Below are positions 45,900 through 57,400 of a DNA stretch of 64,000 nucleotides, piece by piece. The position numbers and the translations under genes are program-made. The notes below the pieces were generated by a model that had not been told where the DNA came from, did not search any database, and worked only from the letters and a program-made list of their open reading frames with translations. Source of the DNA: Cyanoderma ruficeps (lineage: Eukaryota; Chordata; Aves; Passeriformes; Timaliidae); the NCBI GenBank assembly GCA_008694505.1, contig VZDJ01000174.1, positions 10,260,286 to 10,324,285 of the forward strand. The letters are read 5' to 3'. Within the stretch, counting starts at the first letter, position 1, and every line of letters begins with the position of its first letter.

Positions 45900-48240
45900 C
45901 CTTGACACGGGTATGAGATAAAACAGCCAATATTTATGTTACTAAATGCAGAGTTCTTCCATCAGAAGACTGTGGGCGGCAGGTTGTGGTGTGACCAGTT
46001 GAAGGCCAATTGAGTTAAATCCGTAAAAAACAGAAAGGCAAATATTTGCTCTTTAGATTTTTACTACTAAATTCTTGTAGTACTACTATTAGAAGTCAGC
46101 CTGAAAGATCTGTATATTTTTAAAGGCTCTCTACTAAAAAAATAATACCAGTGTGGTAGTTAAGTTGGAAGTTTCTGGCACACTGATAACAATCTGCCAC
46201 TAATACTTGCATCCCCTTTTTATGGTATCCCATTTATCATTAATCTTGTATCTCTCCATGGGTTCTTCTGACATAATTCAGATAATAAGATACAGGTTGT
46301 CCACTCACATCAAATGACCATTTGGCATGAGCTCAGCTGAAAAAAAATCAAGCTGTTCTTTAAAACCAGAGGAGAAGGAGATACTACTAGGCAAGAAACA
46401 GGAGCCAAGTGACTTGGAAAACCTTTGTATGTGGCTTAAATAAGGAGTAGCATCTGCTTTTATGTGGTCTTAAGCAATCTACACTGGAAATTAACCGGGC
46501 TTAGAAGTTTCAACATACACAGCAGACTTCAGTAACTTAGAGCAGTTTGTCTTTGTCCAATGCCAATGCAGAACACAGTTAAGGACCTTTGGTTCTCTAT
46601 GCCAAGGAATGAGGCTAGTTGGGAACCTTGAAAGAATTTGAAAAAATGGGTAAGAAAAATCTTCCTGGAATCAGTCAGGGGTAAGTAAAAACACTGCACT
46701 CATACTTAGATCCCAGAGGCTCTGGCATTTTCAGGGCTACAGGTGTGGCATTTTTACACACTCAAGATACGGTTCCTAGACATGGTTCTCAAGTCTGCAT
46801 TGATTTCCAAAGCACCAAACAAGCCCTCACCTTTTAAGAGCAGAAGAGGACACAAAGGCCACCTTTCTGCAGCAGCCCAGGACACCAGAGTGCTCATGCA
46901 GGAAATTTTGGGCTCACTACCCACTAGTAGGTTCCAAAAGGGATGATGAGGACACCTTCTTCCTCACAGGGTCTGAAGCTACACCAGGGTACCCACAGTA
47001 CCCACTGGATGTTGACATATCCATAGGACATCGAGGTAAAGCTAGACATGGTGCTGAATAAACAGATCCATTGTGACTTTTCAGGTCCAGTTCTGATCTC
47101 TTCAAGCACTCCCATTCTGGGGCTCCCCACTCATGGCTGACCTACAGCCAAACAGATACTGAGTTGCAGATTTAAGATTCTCAGAGTTCTAACAGAGTAT
47201 TGAACAAACATCAAAAGCTGATGCAAAGGACAGTTAATTAGTTCAGAAAACCACAGTTAGTTCAGAAAAAATAACTTTGTCTTTTGCCAACAGATCAATC
47301 TGCTGACTTCCCCTTCAGTATCAACTTAAGAGTTCTCTGTCTTCTCTGCTTTTACCATTAAAAAAATTGTTTTCTTATCTATGAAACTCAGGACTCTGTT
47401 TTCTTTTTCCTCTGTTCTCAGTATCTGATGTATTATAGATGTTTCCTAGAAAATTTCCAATCAACTGGCCTTTTAAAAATCATAAATCAATGATTCCCTA
47501 CATTTTTAGTTCAACAAAAAGATCACCAAGTGTGGGAAAGCAAGCACATGAGTATTGCAAGACTGACTCATGAGAAAAATCCCAGCAGGGTAAAGATTTT
47601 TCCAGCAATGCTATTTTTGGTTTCCTCCAACCTGTGCTGTGTACAAAGCCACTGGTCCGTGGTACACTTGTGAGCACATTTCAGCCTATAACTGGTTCTA
47701 ATTTACAGGTTTAAGCCTTAAAATATTTTTAAGACTTTTTTATAAGGCCCATTGCAAGAGTTCCCTACTATTCCACACTGTTAAAATTCTCCTTTCCCTC
47801 TTTTGTCTTTCATGGACTTTACTTCCCATCTCCACATTTTACTTCCTTACATCTAGCTTCCTTAGTCCACTAACAATTCAGGGTATGAGCCAAATCTGTA
47901 AAACACCACATTATGTCCTTTTCTGAACCTGCACATACTTACATGAAACCTCTGTAATGCAGAGAACAGACACAATCTCTACTAAAACCAGATCTGCCTC
48001 ATATTATAAACTGGGCCACTGCCGAAGTGTGGGAACAGAACAGTGAGTCAGAGATCTGCTTGGGGCTTTTGTCCTTAAGGCAGGATGCAACTCCTGCCAG
48101 GCCCTGAAATCTCCGCCACTGGAAAACCTCACACCCCCAAATAATGACAGAGAAGGACAGTTTTCAAATAATTTATTAGGAATTTAAAACTGAAATCTGG
48201 AAAAAGGGTTACAGGTGTGGAGAGAACAAACACTGGAGTG
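45900..48240. other. Intergenic region between PLA2G1B and MSI1
   Basis: AT-rich 2.3-kb spacer upstream of PLA2G1B and downstream of MSI1. A second MSI1-strand AATAAA lies at 48172–48177. No gene or known repeat was recognised. Confidence 0.7.
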
Positions 48241-48249
48241 TAATAACTT

Positions 48250-50429
48250 ACTGGCTTAAAAACACAGCTTTATTTCTTTTAAAAAAAATGCCCACCCTGA
48301 AACCAGAGCCCCAGCCTCCAGGCAGTGGCCAGAGAGTGACTCACAGCCCAGCAGCAGCACAGCTGGCCCGGGATGTCTGGAGGGGGCATGGAAGCAGCTC
48401 AGCGCATACACCAAGAGGGAGGAAAGCGCTGTCCGCAGACCCAAATCTGAAGTATATAGAATAAAAATAAACCCAATAAAATGCAGCTCTTCTTTAATTA
48501 GGAAATATTTAAAAAAACAGACATACAGACTCTTGTCTCAGTAACAAAAATTATTGCTTTGTGTTTTCAGTACTGATCTGTTAAGTACCTTCTTACCTAA
48601 ACAGAACTCTCCAAACGCATCGCCCAGGTCAGGACAAGTTCCAGCAAATGGGGGAGAGATAGAAGAGAAAAAGGGCCCTGTGGGCACTGTAGCCCTCCCA
48701 GTCCTTTTCTAAATGCCCATCTCCTTTACAGGGGCTCAGTTTGGGGGAAGAGAGGGAATGATTTTTAAAACTTAAGATGAAGCTGTTATTTCCCTGGGAA
48801 AAGAGTTTGGCTGCATCTTAATAAAAGGCTTAATCACCCCCCTTAACAAGGTCTTTGGTTCACTGAAATCCAGACCCAAACCTGCCCCGTGTATTCCTGC
48901 TGGAGGCCTCCCCTGACAGAGTGCTGGTTAGCAGGGGCCTGGACCATAGCAGGGGAAGCCCCAGCAGGTCGTGCAGAAGGGACCAGCTCACCCCGCACAG
49001 GACAACGGACAAATTCCCACAGTCTTCAGAACACAGAGTAAAGCAAACGGGAAGCTGCAATTCTATAATTCATATAATCCCTGAGAAGCCCTTAACCCGC
49101 CCCCAAATCACCACCCTAATGCTTTTCTCCCCTGTTAATGAATCCCCATCCCAGAGCCCTGCCCTTCAGAGAACGACTACCCAGATCTCCCCCTGGCTGA
49201 CACCCCTTCTGATACCCTTACCCCTGGAGGAGGATCCCCTTTCCCAGGAAATCTTGACACAAGCGATAAAGTTTGGAGAGTGAATTCCTTTCAAAGTAAC
49301 CAAGACAAGCAACGTCGGCAAAGCCCTTTCCCTAAGCCAGCCCAGAGCCAGCACTACGGAGCCCAGGGATGGAGTCTGTACATCAAGCAATTGGAAGCAG
49401 CTTTAACCCGCTCAGCAAAACAGCCGATGGCTGGTACGTTTCACCCCGCCCACCCCCCCACCCCCCTTTCATCTCATCTCATCAGAGGTCTTAAAATCTT
49501 ACAGTAAAAGGTGTACAAAAAAAGAACAAAGTCCTGTCAGGATTCTGCTGGAGAGTATTGCTCACGCTGCGGCACCAAGTCCAGGACCTGGAGCTGCTCC
49601 TTGGAGCCAGGCTGCAGGCAGCAGCCAGGTTCAGCTCACGATATTTACATATTATACAGGAGGAAAAAGAAAACCCCACGTAAAACTAAATCTAGGAAAG
49701 AAAAATCTTTCAGCTGTAAGGATAGTGTTTTTCACTTAGCAAAATATACATTTGTTTTGTTCCGTAGCGATGTCCAACGTTTTCGGATCCTTGGAGTTTC
49801 ACACTTTTCAAAGCCTCACATTTACAAAACAGAAACAATTAAAAACAGTTTCTTTAAAAAAAATAGAAATACAGCAGTTCCTCTCAGCCTTTGCTCTCTC
49901 TCTGTCTCTTTCTTCCCTTCAGAACTGCATTCTCGTTACATACCGTGCTTTAAAAACACTGACGACAACAACAACAGAGTTGAAAATATTCAAAACAGTT
50001 TCAAAGCCAAATAAAAATACTCCTCAATGAAAACTACCTAACACAATCACAAAGCCAATTCATAAAATATGTCTACTAGCTCGGGAAAGAGCAAACAACA
50101 AAAAGAAGGGGCAGCCCCCAAAAAAGATAAAAAAATAAAATAAAAAAATAAAACTAACAGCTAATAAAATAAATAAAAGAAGAATCAGTGGGCTGGGGGC
50201 AGGGAGGGGGAAGCGTAAACCGTCGGTGGTTAGTAGGAAAGCGAGATGATCTCCTCGGGTTCAGTCCAGTGTGGTCTGGTCAAAGGGAGAGATCGGGCAG
50301 GGCGGCAGGAGCCTGGCAGCCAGCCGGCAGTGTGCAGTTTGATTCAAGAGAAAGGTAACCTTGGCTCATCCCCCGAGGCTCACCAGATCCTCCAGCCACT
50401 CGCTGTCCTCGGTTATGTCACTGGGGAAT
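48250..50429 (-). other. MSI1: MSI1 terminal exon, entirely 3' UTR (inferred)
   Basis: An acceptor (CTGTCCTGCAG|ATTCCC) at 50429 pairs with the donor that follows the MSI1 stop codon, placing about 2.2 kb of 3' UTR here up to the poly(A) signal. The sequence includes U- and A-rich tracts typical of regulatory 3' UTRs. The open frame at its 5' end is not part of the Musashi protein. The exon is inferred from splice and poly(A) signals. Confidence 0.6.
48269..48274 (-). terminator. MSI1: MSI1 poly(A) signal
   Basis: AATAAA on the minus strand in GAAATAAAGCTGTG context, the most likely 3' end of the MSI1 terminal exon. An alternative AATAAA occurs further on at 48172–48177. Confidence 0.5.
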
Positions 50430-51366
50430 CTGCAGGACACAGCAGGGGAGGGAAGGGACATGATCTGGAACAACCACAGCTTTATTTCTGGGGTTTTCTT
50501 CCAGTGTGATCTGACAGAAACACTCAATACCCAAACTTTGCCCCAACACAGCCTTGCTCTGCACATTGCTGGCATGGGATAGGGCACAGCAGAGATGTTT
50601 CTGTCTTCAGTGGCAACGTGCAGGCCTGGGAAACAAGGTCCCACCACGTGGCCTTGCCCTTGTGAGGGCTGGGACATAGCAGAGTCCAGCCATTTTCCCA
50701 GCACGCAGCTCTGTCCAGCCCTGTCAGGCTGCCGTGGACACATTCCCTCCAGTTTTTTCTCTCCTTTTTGGGAAGCTGGTGGTTAACTTTGTTATTTTAA
50801 ATTTTAAGCCAGCTAACTTCAGTCACATTTGCAAAGCAAACAGACTATCCACCAGTTCTCTCTCAGCCCATCTAAGGACCAAAACCAGAAATGATCAAAA
50901 ACCAAAACAGATTTTCCTTCTGCCCTTCTCTCAGGAACGAGATGAAAAAACTTCACTTCCCCGAGACTGGTCTCAGCAGCAGTGAGAACAACCAGCTGCA
51001 TGGTGGAGGCTTCCCCAGTCACACAGAAGAGCCAAGCTTGTCTCTCAGGATCACCACTGGGTTGTGACTCTGGCCAACCCTGCAGATGTTTTCTCTTTTT
51101 GTGAGCACTTCATTTTCTTTCTCTTTGTGCCAGACACTAAGACACTCTCCACTCCCAGCCTGGGGAATGTTCGGTAGGAACTCGACCTGCCAAGTCTCTG
51201 GTGCAAGAGAGAGCCCCAGGCTGGCCACAGGACTCTTCACACAGGCTGGGCCAGGCTATGGAGCCTCACAGCAACATTCACAGCTTCAGCTGAGAGCCTG
51301 AGCACAGGGACCAGCTCACAACCTCACTCCTCTCTCATTACCTGCTCCTGTTCAAAGCTCTCTTAC
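50430..51366 (-). other. MSI1: MSI1 intron within the 3' UTR
   Basis: GTAAGAG donor 24 nt after the stop codon, paired with a CTGCAG acceptor 937 bp on. The distance is too short to mark the mRNA for nonsense-mediated decay by the 50-nt rule. Confidence 0.6.
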
Positions 51367-51432
51367 CTCCTGCCTCCTTGGTCCCCAGCTTCAGTGATAC
51401 CCATTGGTAAAAGCTGTTGCAATCAAGGGACC
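51367..51432 (-). CDS. MSI1: MSI1 last coding exon (coding part 51391–51432)
   Basis: It encodes [13 protein letters not shown] and TGA in phase 0, followed by 24 nt of 3' UTR and a GTAAGA donor. The acceptor is TTCTTCACAG|GGTCCC. Confidence 0.93.
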
Positions 51433-54400
51433 CTGTGAAGAAAGAGTTAAAACCCCACTCTTAAACAAAAGAACAGTGAAGAAGAATTACTAACACAACA
51501 AATTCAGTCATGGCCCAGATGACAGAGTAACTGTTTTCAGTTGGAGGTGCCAGCTCTAAAGAGCATATTACCCTACGTGTCAGGGACACACCACAGGATG
51601 CTGTCTCAGGGCCAAGACGGGCTCTTGGAAAGCCTGAGCTAGATCGGGGAAAGGACTGGAGATCAGGACCTTGAGTGGTGATCAGGGAGAGCCAGCAGAA
51701 ACCAAGGATGTGAGCTCCAATTGAGCTGCTGCACTCTGCACCATCTATCTTGGTCTGGGGCTCAGCAGTGGCACAGCCAGTGCTGCAGTGGGTGGTATTT
51801 CATAACCAGACAACAGACTGTGGGCTGAGGGGGCTGCCCGCTGCTGCTCACCTCCCTCACCATGTGGAGACACAGCCCACTGGCCATGTCCCTCCCTCCA
51901 CAGGGGGCGCAGGGAGCACTCACCCCTAGGCTGTGTCCAAAGCCGGTGCTCGGGGCTGGGCTGGCAGCGCTGATGTAACTGCTGACCCCTGAGTCCTGGT
52001 TGGCGGCTCCGTAAAGCTCTGCCATGGGCCCGGGACTGGTGGTGCCCAGGAACCCACCGGTGCGACTGGGGGTGGAACCTACAGCAGGCAGCAGAACTAC
52101 AGAGTGAAGATCCCAAAAATGCAACCCCGTCCCACCCCCCTCCTGCAGCCCCTTGGCAAAGCTCCGTGACAGGACCCCGCACTGGGGAGGAAAGTGGAGT
52201 TACCTGTCCCTCGCACCACGGCCGCTGCAGCCGCTGCTGCTGCCATCGGTCCATACGCAGTGAGGGGGATTGCTGGAAAAGAAGGAACGGGCATCTCAGG
52301 AGCACTGTGGCTACATGGGAAACTCCTTGAAGGGAGCCTTCATTTCCTACTGCAAAATACTGGGCTCACACATACGTATTGGCTTAGTGCACCACAGGGG
52401 ACATTAAAGGATGACAACAGCGAAGTGCATAGCCCTGAATTTATCAGTGTTCTTTTGCATAGCCAATGTCCAGGGGAATGCATGAGCCATGCTCTGTCAA
52501 GCCCACACCCCAGAGCAGCCAAAGGCATGGTGTGGAAGAGCTGAACGAGAAGTAGGCAATTTCCGATTTATCCTTTCACTACTAAGCTTGCAGGATGCAG
52601 TTAATCTGAAGCTACAGATCCAGATTTTGGCAGTAAATGTGGAGAATCGCAACAGCTCAGGGACAGCAGCTGAAGCTTAACATCCTGAGGCTCAGCCCCT
52701 CCTCTGTCTCTTGGTAATATTCTTGAATAACAGTTTAATAGCCTTTTTCTCCCTATTTCTTTGCTCAAGACATACCATTCTCCCCACACTGATTTTTGCT
52801 CCTGAATTGCTCAAAACCTCTTTGTTCATTGTAGAAAAGCAGAAACATATACCTAGGGAGAAGGAACTAGAAATGGCTTAATTAAAACAGTAAGTCTTAA
52901 TTTATATGTAGCAGTTCTAATTCCCAACTCTACTGCCACAGGCATTCAGCCCTCGGGGCAGGAGGCATCTAGCCAGTATGTTTCTCTTTGCCCTTAAAAT
53001 GACTGGGTCAGCATTTCATGCTTGAATGTGAAATTCACTGTGATTCTGTTTAGAGCACCATAAAAAGAGGTCAGAACAAATCAATCGCGTTAAGGCTGAA
53101 ACCCAGACTAGCTTAGGAGGGAATATTTAGTAGCAGGCACCAGCCTGTTTCAAGCAAACGTCATACGAGGCTTCTATCTGGGTTAGCTGCTCATTACAGG
53201 CCCTGGGCCAACGCAGGCATGTTACTGCTTCACATCACCCCCAAGATGCTGTTCTAGGAAGGAAAAGCTGCTGGCAGCCACCCTCCTGCCCCATTCCTCC
53301 TGCAAGTCCCTAACACATGAGTGAATGTAGTTTTACTGAGAAAGGAGGTGGGTTCATCTCATAAGCTCCAGTTCTTTTTCCAAGAAAAATCCTTCTTGCC
53401 TTTGCAGTCTTATCTGCTGAGACACCAGGTTTGCGTTGCGGTGACAAAGCACCTGCGTGTGCATCCCTGCCTGTGCCATCCCCTCCTCTTGGCTCCCCTC
53501 AGCAGGCCGTGCAGCGCAGCCCGTGTGTGCTGCAGCCACTCGAAGGCACAAGGGCCCTCGAGCACACACAGCTCTCGGGGCCTGCTCTCCGCAGGGCCAA
53601 CTCCAGCCTATACATGGGAGCCGCAGCCGCGGCCCAGCCAAGTGGCTGCGCTGGGGCTGCTTAACAGGAGGTAAGCAGATCGGGGAGGGAAGAATGCCAC
53701 GATCCCCAGCTGCTACTTCAGTGAGACACTCAGGACTGTAAGCTAAAGTGGCACCCAGCCAGGACAGCAGCATTAATAACTTCTTGTTGTGCAGAGCCCT
53801 GGTGCACCCTGGCCACCAGTGACAGCCAGGCCTTGGGTGAGTCACCTCTGCTAGGAAAAGGCACAGGACAGCTGGGACTGGACACGAAGGGAAAAAACAC
53901 TTCTATCAAGTCACCAATGTTCCTCTCCAAATGTGAAGGGGTTTGCAGAAAAACACACATGTATGTAAACAACTGGACCCACGTCTGCTTTGCTTGCCAA
54001 CCAGAAGGCTCAAAGGTGCTTATGCAGCTGCATACATGGTGTCAGGGAAGGGTTTTGTTTTGAGGGAAACAGGATTTAGTTTTCCCCTACCTCCCTCAGG
54101 GAAATTTGTTCATTGGTAGCTGCCAACCTCAGCATCCTCACAAACAGAGTCCCTGAGGATTAGCATAGTTTTGAGCCACAGAAACTCCCTTTCAAGCCTG
54201 TTTGTGGTGCTAATTCCAGAAGAGCTTCCCAGGAAGGTTTTCCATACCCCTTTGCAGAGAGATTCAAACCCTGAAACAGGTGGGGGCAAGGAAGCACTGG
54301 GAAGGTGGAACACCATGGAAATGAAATGGCACATGGGGAGCAGGGTGCTACACAAAGCTGCTTTTCTATGACAAAAACCATGGACAGGACAGAGCTGGGG

Positions 54401-57400
54401 AAAACATGGCCATGGAAGGGAAAGTAGACAGAAGGAACATCACGTAGGGAGAACACACTGCACACACCCCAGGGGCTGAGAATCCAGAGGGCATTTGCAC
54501 TTTGAGGACACTGAGAACAATCCTCTACTCCCATTTTGTTCCAGAGCTCCCTACAAGCACTGCAGGACTTTGCGAGGTCCCACCACACTCACTCCTCCCT
54601 GGGAAGCCTGTGTGGGAGTAGCTGGGGAGCTACCACCCAGAGCAGGGAAACCAGCCCCTCCTGCCCAGGGAAATGGGATCAGAGTAACCAGGAGTGCATC
54701 CATGCCCTCTCCCCTCCTCCCAGCACTCCAAATTTCATCCTTGCAACAGCTCAGGTTAAAGCCATTTGTAGAGCTGTGGAAGTCACCCTGCTCTCTGCAG
54801 TTTCCATATCTGGTACATACAGGCTGGGACAAGGAGCTAAAAACGAAGCAAGAAGCAGGAAAGGACCTGCATGGCCCTCTTCAGAGGCAATTCACATGGC
54901 TCTGATTGCCTCTCCATCTTTCCATCCCCAGCTTTGGATGGAGCTTATCCAGATGAAAGAGGAAATAAGGCACATTTCCAGTCTAACTGCGCCAGGCTGT
55001 GGAGCAGCAACACCATTGAAACAGCCCAAAGCCCCCTTCTCCCCTTCCAGCTTGTGAGTTTAGGAAATGAGTGGGACTGACCTGTGAGCTCAGGGAGGAC
55101 GGGGGCACTCGGGAGAGGGGTCCGCTCTACACGGAACTCTAAAAATGAAATGCAAGACAGCTTAGGAACTCATCAAACGGCCCGAGGGAGAGCCCCAGAG
55201 ACACAGCAGCTGGGGTCTGCTGGGGGAGCAGTCTGCAACCAGACTGCAACCAGGCCAGTGTCTTCTTTAAACTGATTTATAACTGGTGCTGAAAGGTGCT
55301 GGACTCCTGCCCTGAAGGCTGAAAGGATCCATTTATCCTTGGAATAAAAGTGGCCAGGGCAGGGCGAGTTCAAGCGTCACTGTGTAGCCTCAGGTCTGCC
55401 CTGGAGCACCGCTCTGTGACCTGGCCAATCTGACCTCTCAGTGCCAAGGCCAGTGGATGCTCAGCACGTGCCACACCCAGCCTGGCACAGGTTTACAATG
55501 AGGGACTTGAAGCCACTACAGCTAGATCCATGGAGAGCTTCCAGACAGCCAGGAGGCAACAGCAACTTTCAGCCAGTCAGCCTGGGCTCACCTCAGACGA
55601 AGAGGAAACTTCCCATTCCCAGCCCTTAATATCAAAACTTCATATATCAACCATCACACTGAGGGATGGAGTAAGGAAGGGATGCTCAGAGTTGCCATAA
55701 CTCTAGAAAATAGCAATAGCACAGTGTGTCCCTTAAGTGTGCTCTGCCTCATTCCCGGGCCTGGCAGAGAGCAGGAGGGGAGGCCCCACAGCTCTGAGCA
55801 GCTGCGGCACAGCAGGTTCCAGCCATTGATCGCTGAATCCATGTTCTGAGCACATGGCAGTGTTGGAAGCTTGAAACCACCCAGTTTGCAGGGGATCTGC
55901 AGCCCCCTGGCCCAGTAGATGCTTTGTGAAGGCTGAGTGATCCAGACACTGTTCAGAACACAACTGCAGTGCTTCAGGCACCTGCCTTTTGCGTGCCCAG
56001 GAGTTCCCTGGCACATGGGGTTTAACATTCTGTGCTACTTTCAGAGTGGTGGCAACTCTGGTAAAGAGAGACAGACACACACAAAGGCAGTGAGACAGGC
56101 AGAGCTGCAGGGCCCTTCTGTGTCACAGCAGCAGCCCTGCAGAGGAGGCCAGCAGAAAGGATATCGGAGCAGCCTTGGGCTGTTCCTGCTACTGCAGGGT
56201 GAGGATAATCCTAATGAAGGACAAGCTGTTCCCACCTATTCCAGGGCTTCTCCAATCCCCCTTCCACATCCATCTCCAATTTAAAGAAAGACCAAACAGA
56301 GGAAAGGGTGAAAGGGGCAGAGCCTGGGTTATAGACTCTGCCAGGGGCTCCCATCACCTGAAGACAGACCAGAAAACAGAGCAGGGAGCTCCACTCACCA
56401 GGGAACTGGTAAGTGTAACCAGGTGCAATGCCAGTGTAACTTCGACTCGCGTAGGTGGCAGCTTGGAAGCCTGGATAACCTGGGGAAGAGAAAAGGACTC
56501 CATTACTGCAAGCTGGCAAGGTCTGGCTGCTCATGAGCAGCATGAGCATCCTCTGGCATTAGACAGCAGAAAGAGGGGTGACAGCAGGAGCCCCAGGAGA
56601 GCGTGTGCGAGCCTGCAGAGCAGTTCTAGCAGGCCCATTTAATTTTTCCTTGCTCCAAACACGTAAGGACAGGGAGATTTCCTTCTCAGACTCACAGCTC
56701 TGCAGACTAAGGCTTTCTGATGCATCAGCTGGATTTACAAACAGGAGATCAGGGAGGAGGGGGCATTTGAATGGCTGAAGGTCTGAGTCACTTTTGCACT
56801 AGAAGGGCTGGTGAATGCAGGTGCAAAGAACATTTCTTCCTGGCACAGACAGGAGCACAACTCCTGATGTTCCCCGGGGAGCTGACCACCTATAGGAACA
56901 AGCCTGTGAGAATGCAGGGCATTGACTCACAGATGAGTATTTGATTTGAGATCTCCCAAGACAAGAGCCTGTAGATTTCCCAGTGACTCAGTTTGAGTCT
57001 TGCTGCTTTAAAATTCAGATGGCTAAGAAAAGGCAAGACCCAAAACCACAGGCTGGAGATTTATTTTCCTTCAATAAGTCAAATGAAAACATTGGTGGAA
57101 AAATGCCCTTTTGGGGGTTTTGTTCGGTGACTAACTGCTACTCAGCAGGCTTAGCACTGAGAGCCAGGCTGAGTACATCCTGCCCAGCAACATCAGCAAC
57201 GATCCTGAGCAAACAGTGCTCTTGGGTCAGCTCAGTCCTGGCACCAATGAAAGTGAGAGGAGAGAGAAGCCAGGACCAGCATCCACACTGGAAGGATCAT
57301 ACTGACTCTCAGATCCAGGCACGAGGTTTGTGGACCTGGAATATAGGCCTACAAATGACTTTTTATTATTTTTTTCATTTTTAAATTTTTATCTGAATGC

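Noticed and set aside
50366..50743. Open frame at the start of the MSI1 terminal exon (ends SEWLEDLVSLGG)
   Set aside because: MSI1 already stops at 51391 in the preceding exon with the complete family C-terminus, so this is 3' UTR; skipping that exon would add only three residues before a stop.
51745..52305. 186-codon minus-strand frame overlapping two MSI1 exons
   Set aside because: It is a different frame reading across exon and intron; the spliced Musashi frame explains the region.
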